A DNA stretch of 64,000 nucleotides, taken from Streptomyces rhizoryzae. GTDB lineage: Bacteria; Actinomycetota; Actinomycetes; Streptomycetales; Streptomycetaceae. The notes below the pieces were generated by a model. The model worked only from the letters and a program-made list of their open reading frames with translations. It did no database searches and had not been told where the DNA came from. Numbering within the stretch: the stretch's first letter is position 1; each line of letters starts with the position of its first letter. Shown piece by piece: positions 9,996 to 17,941 of this stretch. The stretch lies in contig NZ_JALMUV010000004.1 in the NCBI RefSeq assembly GCF_023155275.1, forward strand, positions 62,001-126,000, given 5' to 3'. Position numbers and translations under genes: made by a program.

Positions 9996-10955
9996 ATGAG
10001 GATCAGCGTCGTCATCCCCTCCTACCGGGCGCGGGACGCGCTGGAGCTGTGCCTGCTGTCGCTGGCCCGGCAGGCGCTGGACGCGGACCACACGGCCGAG
10101 GTGATCGTGGTGGACGACGGTTCGGCGGACGGCACCGACCGCATGGTCGCGGCCTTCCCCGCCGGTCTCGACCTGCGGTACGTCCACGTGCCGCGCTCCC
10201 CGATATCCGGCCCGGCGCGGGCCCGCAACCTCGGCCTGGCGCGGGCCACCGGTGACCTCGTCGTCCTGCTCGACGCGGACCAGGTGGTGGCGCCGACCTT
10301 CCTCGCCGAGCACGCGCGGGCCCATGCCGGGGACGACGATCTGGTGGTGGTCGGGCGGACGTTCCAGCTCGGGGACGGGCCGGTGGACCGGGAACGGCTG
10401 CGGTACGAGTTCAGCTTCGAGGCGCTGCCGCCGGTGGTGCGGGGCGACGAACGGGAGCCGGTGCTGGAGGCGTTCGGCTGCGAGCTGGCCGGTCTGGAGA
10501 CCGCCTGGCACTACGTCTGGGCGTGCAACGCCTCGGTGCGGCGCCGCCATCTGGTGGCCGCGGGCGGTTTCGACGAGGCGTTCACCGGGTGGGGGCTGGA
10601 GGACGCCGAACTGGGCTACCGGCTGGTCCGGCGCGGGCTGCGGCTGCGCTACCACACCGAGGCGGCGGTCTACCACGAGCCGCGGGGGCCGGTCAGCGCG
10701 GCGATGTACCGGTCCTGGCGCGCCAATCTCGCGCACTTCACGGCGGTGCACGACGCGTTGGTGGTGGTGTTGCAGCGGGCCCTGGCGCCGGCGCTCGATC
10801 CGGCCGCTCCCGGCCCGGGCCGGCACGTGTGCCGGGTCCGGTTCGAGCTGGCGGCGCGGGCGCTGGCCGGCCGCGCGGACGGGCCGGCCGCGGGCGCCGC
10901 ACCTCACGTGCCCCTCCGTCCCCTGGGGGGCCACCGCGCGGGCTCGGCGTTCTAG
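9996..10955 (+). CDS. family 2 glycosyltransferase
   Basis: 319-residue GT-A fold enzyme. The N-terminal VVIPSYRARDALELCLLSL and VIVVDDGSADGT blocks bind the nucleotide sugar, and LLDADQVV is the DxD-like metal site. GGFDEAFTGWGLEDAELGYRL near residue 195 is the acceptor-side motif shared with the galactosyltransferase C-terminal family. No membrane segment is evident, so it is probably cytoplasmic. Neighbours do not reveal the acceptor. The ATG follows ACAGGAG. A strong hairpin directly downstream ends the transcript. Confidence 0.88.
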   Translation: MRISVVIPSYRARDALELCLLSLARQALDADHTAEVIVVDDGSADGTDRMVAAFPAGLDLRYVHVPRSPISGPARARNLGLARATGDLVVLLDADQVVAPTFLAEHARAHAGDDDLVVVGRTFQLGDGPVDRERLRYEFSFEALPPVVRGDEREPVLEAFGCELAGLETAWHYVWACNASVRRRHLVAAGGFDEAFTGWGLEDAELGYRLVRRGLRLRYHTEAAVYHEPRGPVSAAMYRSWRANLAHFTAVHDALVVVLQRALAPALDPAAPGPGRHVCRVRFELAARALAGRADGPAAGAAPHVPLRPLGGHRAGSAF

Positions 10956-10994
10956 GGGGCGTCGCGCCCCGGGCCGGCGACGGTGCGCCGGCCC
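10956..10994 (+). terminator. double hairpin terminator after the glycosyltransferase
   Basis: Directly after the TAG stop there is a small hairpin (10956-10961 with 10965-10970). A perfect 9-bp stem follows, GGGCCGGCG at 10971-10979 with CGCCGGCCC at 10986-10994. There is no U-tract, which is common for Streptomyces terminators. Confidence 0.7.
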
Positions 10995-11374
10995 TGCAAC
11001 GCCCCGTCGCTGACCGATCGGCCGGTCACGGGCGTGCCGACCGGCCCGGTGACCCTGCTCCTCCCGCGCGGGTGCCGGGCGCGGCGGAGGTGGCGGCCCT
11101 GCTGCGCACGGGGCCTGAGGCGATCGGCGCCGGGCGGCTGTGGGGCGGTCCGGGCTGCGGGCCGAAGACCCGTGGCCGGCCGGAGACCCGTGCCGCGCCG
11201 GTGGACCCGGTCGCCGCGGCCGGGGCGGTGCGCGCGCGGGTCCCCGCGGTCCCGGGGCGGGCCCGCCGGCGCGTCTACTCTGGAGGTGCGGCGGGTCCGC
11301 CCGTTCCGGCCGCGCCGGGCGCGGCGGCCGGCGGTCCGCGCCCCGGGCCGCGCGACGACGCACGAAGGAGAGCC
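10995..11374. other. intergenic region upstream of thiI, no gene seen
   Basis: About 380 bp with no supportable gene. It presumably contains the thiI promoter. An AAGGAG ribosome site lies just before the GTG at 11375. I saw no clear promoter consensus or operator. Confidence 0.4.
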
Positions 11375-12751
11375 GTGTCCGGCGCACCACGCACTCCCGC
11401 CACCGGGACGCCCGGCCCGGACCGCCGCTGCGTCCTGCTCAAGCACGGGGAGATCTTCCTCAAGGGGCGCAACCGCCCGCTGTTCACCCGGCGGCTGCAC
11501 GACAACCTCCGGCTGGCGCTGCGCGGGGTCGGCGGCTCGACGTGGATCAAGACCGCGCAGAACGTCACGGTGCTGGGCGGGCAGGTCCCGCAGGAGGTCC
11601 TTCTCGACCGGGCCCGCCGGGTGATCGGCTTCAACTCCGTCGAGCCGGCGATCCGGGTGGCGAGCACGGTGGACGCGATCACCGCGGCGGCGGTGCGGGC
11701 GCTTGGCGAGGTCGCCGCCGGGCGGCCGGTGGCGAGTTTCGCGGTCCGGGTCAAGCGCCGGGACAAGGCGTTCCCGATGAGCTCGTCGCGGCTGGAGGCC
11801 CATGTCGGCGCGCGGATCCAGGAGGCGCTGGGCGGCCTGCCGGTGGATCTCGCGCACCCCGGTGTCCGGCTGGCCGTGGAGATCGACCGCCGGGAGACGT
11901 ACCTGTCCTGGGCCCGCTATCCGGGGCAGGGCGGGCTGCCGGTGGGGGCCAGTGGCCGGGCGCTGGTGCTGCTGTCCGGCGGCTACGACTCCCCGGTGGC
12001 CGCGTACCGCGCCATGCGCCGCGGGCTGGCGTGCGACTTCGTGCACTTCACGGGCGCGCCGTACACCGACGCCTCGTCGGTCTACAAGGCGTACGCGCTG
12101 GCCCGGGAGCTGAACCGCTATCAGCCGCCGGGGCGGCTCTACGTGGTCGCGCTGGGGCGGGCGCAGCGGCAGCTGGCGGTGGCCGGGGCGGGCCGCCTCC
12201 AGGTGGTCGCCCAGCGGCGGCTGATGGTGCGGACGGCGTCCGCGCTGGCCGGGCGGATCCGGGCGCAGGCGCTGGTGACCGGCGACAGCCTGGGGCAGGT
12301 GGCGAGCCAGACGCTGGCGAACCTCGCCGCCGTGGACGAGGCCGCCGCGCTGCCCGTCCTGCGGCCGCTGGTGGGCTGGGAGAAGCAGGAGATCATCGAC
12401 GAGGCGCGCGCCCTGGGCACGGCGGACGTCTCGGTGCTGCCGGACGAGGACTGCTGCCGGCTGCTCGCGCCGCCGCAGGTGTCCACCCGAGCCGGTCTGC
12501 CGCAGCTGCACGCGGTGGAGCGGCGCCTGGACCTCGACGAGGTCGTCACGCGGCTGCTGGCCGGTGTGCAGGTGCTGCACCCGGGCGGCGACGGTGCCGC
12601 CGCGCCCGGGGTGCGCGGCTCAGCCGGGCCGGCCGGTGATCTCGACCCGGCGTGGGGTGACGGGCCGTGCCTTGGGGAGGGTGACGGTCAGCACGCCGTC
12701 GGTGAGGCCGGCCGTGACCTCGTCGGTGCGGACGTCGACGGGCAGCAGTGA
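11375..12751 (+). CDS. thiI: ThiI-type tRNA 4-thiouridine synthetase
   Basis: 458 residues. The start (CVLLKHGEIFLKGRNR) and the following ~160 residues match the ferredoxin-like plus THUMP tRNA-binding region. The PP-loop ATP site is LVLLSGGYDSPVAAY near residue 200. There is no C-terminal rhodanese domain, so it resembles the Bacillus form and would need an external cysteine desulfurase. The GTG start is chosen for AAGGAG. The last ~45 residues overlap the convergent hsp20 gene and look like antisense of it, so the natural end may be an extension without function. Confidence 0.87.
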   Translation: MSGAPRTPATGTPGPDRRCVLLKHGEIFLKGRNRPLFTRRLHDNLRLALRGVGGSTWIKTAQNVTVLGGQVPQEVLLDRARRVIGFNSVEPAIRVASTVDAITAAAVRALGEVAAGRPVASFAVRVKRRDKAFPMSSSRLEAHVGARIQEALGGLPVDLAHPGVRLAVEIDRRETYLSWARYPGQGGLPVGASGRALVLLSGGYDSPVAAYRAMRRGLACDFVHFTGAPYTDASSVYKAYALARELNRYQPPGRLYVVALGRAQRQLAVAGAGRLQVVAQRRLMVRTASALAGRIRAQALVTGDSLGQVASQTLANLAAVDEAAALPVLRPLVGWEKQEIIDEARALGTADVSVLPDEDCCRLLAPPQVSTRAGLPQLHAVERRLDLDEVVTRLLAGVQVLHPGGDGAAAPGVRGSAGPAGDLDPAWGDGPCLGEGDGQHAVGEAGRDLVGADVDGQQ

Positions 12752-13108
12752 CCGGAACTCGAAGCGGCCGGTCCGGCGGGTGGAGCGGCGGAGCACACCG
12801 GCCCGCTCGCATTCCTCGTACGCGCCGCTGATCCGCAATTCCCGGTTGCCGATCTCGACGTCGATGGCGTCGCGCGGGACGCCGGGCAGTTCGGCCTCCA
12901 CGACGTAGGCGTCGTCGGTCTCGTGCACATCGGCCGGCGGGGCGGGGTGGGGCTTGCTGCCGCCGGCCGGCCGCCGGCCGGCGGTTTCCAGCAGGCGGGA
13001 CATCCGGTCGCGGAGCGCGTCGAACTCCGCGACCAGAAAGGCGCCCCGGTCCGGGGGCGTCCCGGTCCGCTCCCGGCGGCCGGGCCGGTGTCGAAGGGGC
13101 TGGTTCAT
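12620..13108 (-). CDS. Hsp20 small heat-shock protein (copy 1)
   Basis: 162-residue alpha-crystallin-domain chaperone that should hold unfolding proteins in large oligomers. The core domain (VHETDDAYVVEAELPGVPRDAIDVEI ... GVLTVTLPKA) spans about residues 60-155. The first ~55 residues are basic and variable. The ATG at 13108 follows a GGAGG site; an upstream ATG at 13162 has none. The 3' end overlaps thiI by 132 bp in convergent orientation. It resembles the copy at 13737-14210, suggesting local duplication. Confidence 0.92.
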   Translation of the reverse strand: MNQPLRHRPGRRERTGTPPDRGAFLVAEFDALRDRMSRLLETAGRRPAGGSKPHPAPPADVHETDDAYVVEAELPGVPRDAIDVEIGNRELRISGAYEECERAGVLRRSTRRTGRFEFRSLLPVDVRTDEVTAGLTDGVLTVTLPKARPVTPRRVEITGRPG

Positions 13109-13249
13109 CGCGGTCACCTCCGCGGGACGGATGGGGTCGGCGGGTGCCGTGGCTGGTTCCATGCTGCGCGCCGCGGCCCGGCCGGGCGACTCCGCCCGGC
13201 GGCGGCCGGTGCGGCCGGTCGGTCCGCGGCGCCCGTCCCGGCGGCCCGG

Positions 13250-13432
13250 TCAGCCGAACAGGCTGCGGACCCGGATCGTGCGGACCGGCCGCTTCGGCTT
13301 CGGCTCCTGGTGCGGTGGCAGCCGGCCGCCGGGCACGTCGTCGGCGCGCGGGGGCCCGTCGGCCGGGAAGGGCGGGGTGCGGTCCGCGGCGCGCTGCGGC
13401 CGGTGCCGGCGCGCCCCCGTCCTGCGTCCCAT
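13250..13432 (-). CDS. small basic hypothetical protein
   Basis: 60 residues, Arg/Pro-rich, ending KPKRPVRTIRVRSLFG. It starts four bases after the DUF1918 gene stop, so it could be the next gene of that operon. I do not recognise a family, and the ribosome site is weak. High GC makes chance frames common, so it is tentative. Confidence 0.35.
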   Translation of the reverse strand: MGRRTGARRHRPQRAADRTPPFPADGPPRADDVPGGRLPPHQEPKPKRPVRTIRVRSLFG

Positions 13433-13436
13433 GGCG

Positions 13437-13664
13437 CTACCCCCCGGTCCCGGCCGGGCCGGACCGCGCCGGGCGCGGCCCGCCGGTGCCTTCGGTGACG
13501 CAGCCGGGGCCCGGGAAGATCTCCGTCTCGTGGCCGTCCTCGTAGCGCACCCGGTACGGCGGTTCGCCGTGCGGGCCGAGGACCTCGACCACCGTGGCCC
13601 GGTGTTCCGGGCTGCCCACCGCGCGTCCGGTGAAGCGCAGTACGTCTCCCTTGTGCGCCTGCAT
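13437..13664 (-). CDS. DUF1918 protein
   Basis: 75 residues. The order GDVLRFTGRAVG ... ATVVEVLGPHGEPPYRVRYEDGHE ... FPGPGC is the DUF1918 signature, a small beta-barrel-like domain. M. tuberculosis homologues include Rv0569, a member of the DosR hypoxia regulon; function is unknown. It is flanked by two hsp20 genes on the same strand, which supports a stress role. Confidence 0.85.
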   Translation of the reverse strand: MQAHKGDVLRFTGRAVGSPEHRATVVEVLGPHGEPPYRVRYEDGHETEIFPGPGCVTEGTGGPRPARSGPAGTGG

Positions 13665-13736
13665 CGCCGCTCACCCTTCCCTGCGCCGGCCGTGGCGGAA
13701 CGCTGCTGCGGCTGCCGTGCGGTGCCCGTGCACGGG

Positions 13737-14210
13737 TCAGCCCTGGATCTCGATGTGGCGGGGCTTGGCGGCCTGCGCCTTGGGGATCGTCACGGTGAGG
13801 ACGCCGTCCGAGAGCGAGGCGGTGACCTCGTCCGACTTGACGTCGACCGGCAGCAGCGCCCGGTACGCGAACTGTCCGGTGGGGCGGCCGCGGTGGCGCA
13901 GCACGCCTTCCCGTTCGCACTCCCGCAGTTCGCCGGAGATGCTCACCTCGTGCTCGCCGACCTCGACGTCGATGTCCTCGCGGGCGATCCCCGGCAGTTC
14001 GCATTCGACGCGGTACGCCTCGTCGGTCTCGTGCAGGTCGGCGGGCGGGGCCCAGGCCATCGCCTCGGTCAGGGCCGGGGTGAGGGCGGCCGACTCCAGG
14101 AAGCGGTTCATCCGCTCGAAGAGGTCCCCGAACTCGGCGGCGATCGGCTCGGACCAGGGGAAACCGCGTTGCCACGGCGCTCCGGACCGGTGTCGGATGG
14201 GCAGATTCAT
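13737..14210 (-). CDS. Hsp20 small heat-shock protein (copy 2)
   Basis: 157-residue alpha-crystallin-domain chaperone. It opens MNLPIRHRSGAPWQRGFPW, with the core at about residues 58-150 (LHETDEAYRVECELPGIAREDIDVEV ... GVLTVTIPKA). It shares the LLPVDV-DEVTA-L-DGVLTVT-PKA block with the copy at 12620-13108. A GGAGGTGAG ribosome site precedes the ATG. It is the first of the hsp20/DUF1918/hsp20 group on the minus strand. Confidence 0.93.
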   Translation of the reverse strand: MNLPIRHRSGAPWQRGFPWSEPIAAEFGDLFERMNRFLESAALTPALTEAMAWAPPADLHETDEAYRVECELPGIAREDIDVEVGEHEVSISGELRECEREGVLRHRGRPTGQFAYRALLPVDVKSDEVTASLSDGVLTVTIPKAQAAKPRHIEIQG

Positions 14211-14283
14211 CAGGGCTCACCTCCCGGTGCGGCGGCGCGGCGCCACCGCACCTTCCATGGTGGCCGCCGTCGGCGGGCGCGCG

Positions 14284-15774
14284 CTACTCGCCGTGGTAGA
14301 GCCGGTCCGCGCCGATCAGCAGGACCTCGCCCTTGGCCTCCGCGGCGCGCAGCTCCGGGCCGAAGCCGACGCCGCTGTAGCAGGCCGGGACGGCCTGGGC
14401 GGTGTCCTCGCCGGATGCGGTGAGCAGGGCGAGGATCCGGTGCAGCAGCTCCAGGTGGGGGCCGTCCATGATCTCGTTCCAGCGGGCCAGTCCGACCGAG
14501 AGCAGCACCCCGGGGCGGCCGTCGGCGATGCCGCGGACGACCACCTCGGCGGTGAGCGGCCTGGTGGCGTCCGGGTCCGCAACGGTGCCGCGGACCGCCG
14601 TGCGGGGCTCGCCGCCGAAGGTCTCCCACGCGGCGTAGGTGGTGACCCAGTCCCGGCAGAGCTGGGCGAAGTGCGGGGCGGCCACCCGGTCGTCGAAGGC
14701 GGGCCGGACCCGGTGCCACACCGTGGCGGTGTCCTCCTGCTCCAGCGCGGCGCGGTGCGGCCAGGCGAGGGCGTGCTCGAAGGCGAGCAGCGGTTCGGCG
14801 ATGCGGTAGCGGGTCAGGCCCGGGCGGAAGGCGTCGGGCTCGCCGTGCAGCAGCCCGTGGTTGGCCATCGCGGCCAGGACGTGCGAGACCTCGGTGAGCG
14901 GGGCGCCGAGCCGGTCGGCGATCCCGCCGGGCGTGGAGCGGCCGCCGGCGATGGCGACCAGGACGGAGTGGCACAGGGCGCGGTCGGTGCACTCGCCCTC
15001 CCGCTCCAGGAGGTGCCGGGCCTCCCAGAACAGCGGTACCCGGGGGTTGAGGACGGTCCGGCACACCCAGGCGTCGAAGTCGTCGGGCCCGGCGGGGGTG
15101 TCGTCGCAGACCAGGTCGCCGCGGTAGGCGGGGGTGCCGCCGACGACGGCGTGCACCTGCACCGCGAGGCCGGGGGCCCGGATGCCCCAGAAGCGGGCCG
15201 CCTTGCGGAAGGTGAAGGGCCGCACCGCCACCTCGGTGGAGGCCAGGGCGTGCAGGGCGGAGGCGCCGGAGAAGAGCCGGCGGACGACGGCGGGGCGGGC
15301 GCCGCTGAGGATCAGCCGGGCGCGGTTGGCGGGGCGGTCCCGGCGCACCCGGAGGAGGGCGCCGTGCAGGACGGAGGGGAGCGCGGGGCTGTGGCCGACG
15401 AGTTCGGGGATGTCGTCGAGGATGACGGGGGCGGGGCGGTCGTCGCCCAGGGCCAGCAGCGCGTCGGCGGCCTCGTCCCAGTGCTGCCAGTGCGGCGGCC
15501 GGGCCGCACCGGTGTGCTCGGCGAGCCGCTCGGCCAGCCGGCGCAGCGTCTCCGCCTCCGCGGCGGCCTGGCCGTCGAAGTAGAAGCCGCCGGTGGCCTG
15601 GGCGACCGCCTCCAGCAGGAAGGTCTTGCCCTGCCGGCGCTGCCCCGCGACCAGCGCGAGGGTGGCTCCGGGGGCCGGGTCGCAGGCGAAGCCGGCCAGC
15701 TCCGCCCATTCGTCGGCGCGGTCGAAGATCCGGTCGGGGCGGGCCGGCAGGGCGGTGGCGTCCGATGACGGCAC
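14284..15774 (-). CDS. P-loop ATPase of the AAA/archaeal-ATPase type
   Basis: 496 residues. Walker A is GQRRQGKT near residue 37 and Walker B is VILDDIPEL near residue 110. An ILSGARPAVVRRLFSG sensor-like region follows. The middle has a winged-helix-like part (GGIADRLGAPLTEVSHVLAAMANHGLL), and the C-terminal third resembles a DUF234-type nuclease-like domain. The layout is that of the archaeal ATPase/DUF234 group, of uncertain function. The GTG at 15774 has GAGGGGAG upstream; an upstream GTG at 15795 lacks one. It sits between stress genes. Confidence 0.72.
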   Translation of the reverse strand: MPSSDATALPARPDRIFDRADEWAELAGFACDPAPGATLALVAGQRRQGKTFLLEAVAQATGGFYFDGQAAAEAETLRRLAERLAEHTGAARPPHWQHWDEAADALLALGDDRPAPVILDDIPELVGHSPALPSVLHGALLRVRRDRPANRARLILSGARPAVVRRLFSGASALHALASTEVAVRPFTFRKAARFWGIRAPGLAVQVHAVVGGTPAYRGDLVCDDTPAGPDDFDAWVCRTVLNPRVPLFWEARHLLEREGECTDRALCHSVLVAIAGGRSTPGGIADRLGAPLTEVSHVLAAMANHGLLHGEPDAFRPGLTRYRIAEPLLAFEHALAWPHRAALEQEDTATVWHRVRPAFDDRVAAPHFAQLCRDWVTTYAAWETFGGEPRTAVRGTVADPDATRPLTAEVVVRGIADGRPGVLLSVGLARWNEIMDGPHLELLHRILALLTASGEDTAQAVPACYSGVGFGPELRAAEAKGEVLLIGADRLYHGE

Positions 15775-15921
15775 GGGGCCGCTCCCCTCGTTCACCGGGC
15801 ACCGGCGGGGCCGGCGGCCGGTCCCGGTGTCCGTACGGCGGGCTGTGGGGTCAAGTACACCTCCGGGGTGCGGCCGCCGCCCGGTCCGGTGGGCCGTCCG
15901 GGGCACCGGGCCGGGCCGCGG

Positions 15922-16707
15922 TCAGACGGCTCCGGGCGCGGGGTCCCCGGGGCGGTCGGCGGGGCGCGGCGCGGCCCGGCCGCCCTGGGCGGGGGCGTCA
16001 GGGGCCGCGCCGGCCGGGTCGTGGCCGGTGCCGTCGTGGGCGGGGGCGTCGGTGGAGGCTGCGTCGTGGGCGGCGCCATGGCCGGTGTCGTCGTGGCCGG
16101 TGTCGTCGTGGCCGGTGTCGTCGTGGGCGAAGCTGAGCCGGTCGATGACGTCGACCACCCCGTCGACGCTCTCGCAGAGCCGGACCGCGATCGGGATCAG
16201 GCTCCGGCGCTCCAGCGCGCCGGTGAGGGTGACGGTGCCGTCGCCGACGTCGACGGTGACCGCGGACGGCGCCACGCCGAGGGTGCGGGTCAGCACCTCC
16301 TCCAGGATCTCCTCCTGGATGGCGCGGTCGCGGCGCAGGAACAGCTGGACGAGGTCGCTGCGGCTGATCACGCCGATCAGCCGGCCGTCGGCGTCGACCA
16401 CGGGCAGCCGCTTGACCTTCCGCTGCTCCATCGTCCGGGCCGCCTCGACCACGTTCCACTCCGGGCGCGCCACCACGGCCGGGCTGGTCATGATCGCCTC
16501 GGCGGTGGTGGCCCCGGTCTTGGAGAGCTGCCGGCGCAGCAGGTCGGCCTCGGACACCACGCCCAGCGGCCGCGCGTCGTCGTCGACGACCGGGACGGCG
16601 GTGATGTCGTACTCGTCGAGCAGCCGCGCGATCTCCCGGAACCGGGTGCCCCGCTGGACGGTGACGGCGTTCGGGGTCATCAGGTCGGCCACTCTGCGGT
16701 GCCTCAT
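15922..16707 (-). CDS. CBS-CBS-BON protein with a His/Asp repeat tail
   Basis: 261 residues. Two CBS motifs form a Bateman module at about residues 7-60 (VADLMTPNAVTV) and 78-130 (AIMTSPAVVARP), which usually senses adenylates. A BON domain follows at about 140-200 (GDGTVTLTGALERRSL). The tail has three back-to-back HDDTG units and more His/Asp, encoded by a 15-bp repeat. The hypoxic response protein Hrp1 of M. tuberculosis is a CBS protein of the DosR regulon; that parallel is only contextual. GGAGGT lies upstream of the chosen ATG. Confidence 0.88.
   Translation of the reverse strand: MRHRRVADLMTPNAVTVQRGTRFREIARLLDEYDITAVPVVDDDARPLGVVSEADLLRRQLSKTGATTAEAIMTSPAVVARPEWNVVEAARTMEQRKVKRLPVVDADGRLIGVISRSDLVQLFLRRDRAIQEEILEEVLTRTLGVAPSAVTVDVGDGTVTLTGALERRSLIPIAVRLCESVDGVVDVIDRLSFAHDDTGHDDTGHDDTGHGAAHDAASTDAPAHDGTGHDPAGAAPDAPAQGGRAAPRPADRPGDPAPGAV
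16078..16132. repeat. 15-bp tandem repeat encoding HDDTG
   Basis: The unit GTGGCCGGTGTCGTC (plus strand) is repeated about three times in frame within the CBS-BON gene. It gives a His/Asp-rich tail that could bind metal ions. Copy number may vary between strains. Confidence 0.75.
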
Positions 16708-16805
16708 GGGGGCCACTACCTCCGGGGTGCCTGGCTGGGTGGGACTCCGGCAGGTGGGCGCCGGAGTGCGCTGCCTCCATGATCCCGCGTTCCGGGAGCA
16801 GGCGG

Positions 16806-16847
16806 GGCCGGTGGCCGGGCCCGGCGGCAGGAGGCCGGCCACCGGCC
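16806..16847 (-). terminator. terminator hairpin after the universal stress protein gene
   Basis: GGCCGGTGGCCGG at 16806-16818 and CCGGCCACCGGCC at 16835-16847 form a perfect 13-bp stem with a 16-nt loop. It lies between the Usp stop and the CBS-BON start, suggesting the two genes are separate transcripts. Confidence 0.7.
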
Positions 16848-16860
16848 GCCCGCGGCCCGT

Positions 16861-17781
16861 TCAGTCGTGCGGGACGACCGCGACCGGGCAGGTCACATGG
16901 TGGATGGCGGCATGGGCGACCGGGCCGACGCGGGGCGCGCCCGGCAGTCTGCGGTGCAGCCGGCGGCCGACCACCAGCAGCCCGGCGCCCCCGGCGGCCT
17001 GGACGACGGCCCGGGCGGCGCTGTCGTGCAGCACCGTCGGCTGCACCGGGACGCCGGGGAACCGCGCGCGCCAGGGCTCCAGCGCCTCCCGCAGCTCGCT
17101 CTCCGCCGCCGCGGTCACCTCGGCCGAGGCGTCCGGGTCCACGCCCCAGGGGGTGAAGACGTGCACCGGGAACGGGCGGCCGTGCACGGCCTGGAGCAGC
17201 ACCCCGCGGCCCGCCGCCTCCTCGAAGGCGAACGCCAGCAGCCGGGTGCACGGGCCGCCGAGGCCGAGCGCGGCGACGACGCGGGGGCCGGACGGTTCGG
17301 CCGGGGGCCCGGGCGGCCCGGTCGCGCCGGCCGGTCCCGGCCGCTCACCGTCCGCCGGGCCGCCGGGCGCCCGTACCAGCACGACCGGCCCCTGGGCCCG
17401 GCCGACCACGCTCAGGCTGACGTCGCCGAGGACGAAGCTCTCCCAGGCCGACAGCGCCCGGGAGCCCAGGACCAGCAGCCGCGACTCCGCGGCGGCCCGC
17501 AGCAGCGCCGGTTCCGCCTCGTCCCCGACCAGGTCCTCGACGATCGGCAGCCGCGGGTGGCGGGCCCGGACGGCGGCGCTCGCGGCCCGGACGACCTCCC
17601 GGGCGCAGACGTTCTGGTCGCGTTCGGGGGCGGTGTCGGGGGCCTGGGCGGCGAGCATGATCCAGGCGTACAGCAGGCGGAGCACCGCGCCCCGCCGGTC
17701 CGCCTCGTCGGCGGCCCAGTGCGCCGCCGCCAGGCTCTCCGCCGAGCCGTCGAGCCCGGCGGTGATGGTCTCCGGCTCCAT
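16861..17781 (-). CDS. universal stress protein, two Usp domains
   Basis: 306 residues containing two Usp domains in tandem. The first (residues ~5-140) ends LVLGSRALSAWESFVLGDVSLSVVGRAQGPVVLVR, the usual nucleotide-binding loop. The second (~165-305) ends LLVVGRR...HHVTCPVAVVPHD and has a less canonical loop. A Pro/Gly-rich linker joins them. Tandem Usp proteins are typical of actinobacterial hypoxia or stationary-phase regulons. It is next to the CBS-BON gene and downstream of the two-component system. Confidence 0.9.
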   Translation of the reverse strand: MEPETITAGLDGSAESLAAAHWAADEADRRGAVLRLLYAWIMLAAQAPDTAPERDQNVCAREVVRAASAAVRARHPRLPIVEDLVGDEAEPALLRAAAESRLLVLGSRALSAWESFVLGDVSLSVVGRAQGPVVLVRAPGGPADGERPGPAGATGPPGPPAEPSGPRVVAALGLGGPCTRLLAFAFEEAAGRGVLLQAVHGRPFPVHVFTPWGVDPDASAEVTAAAESELREALEPWRARFPGVPVQPTVLHDSAARAVVQAAGGAGLLVVGRRLHRRLPGAPRVGPVAHAAIHHVTCPVAVVPHD

Positions 17782-17941
17782 GGCTGTCCCCCAACGCGTT
17801 CCGGTACGCGGGGCGCGCGCCCCGCGCTATCGAGCCTGCGCGTCCCGGCGGGCCGGTGCCAGTGGGCCGAGCGGCACGGCAGGGGGCCGGACGACCGGGG
17901 CCGGACGGCCGGGGGCGGGTCCCGGGCGGGTTCCGGGCGCG

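Noticed and set aside
10523..11374. Extending ThiI upstream to 10523
   Set aside because: The extra sequence overlaps the glycosyltransferase in another frame and a terminator; the GTG at 11375 has a good ribosome site.
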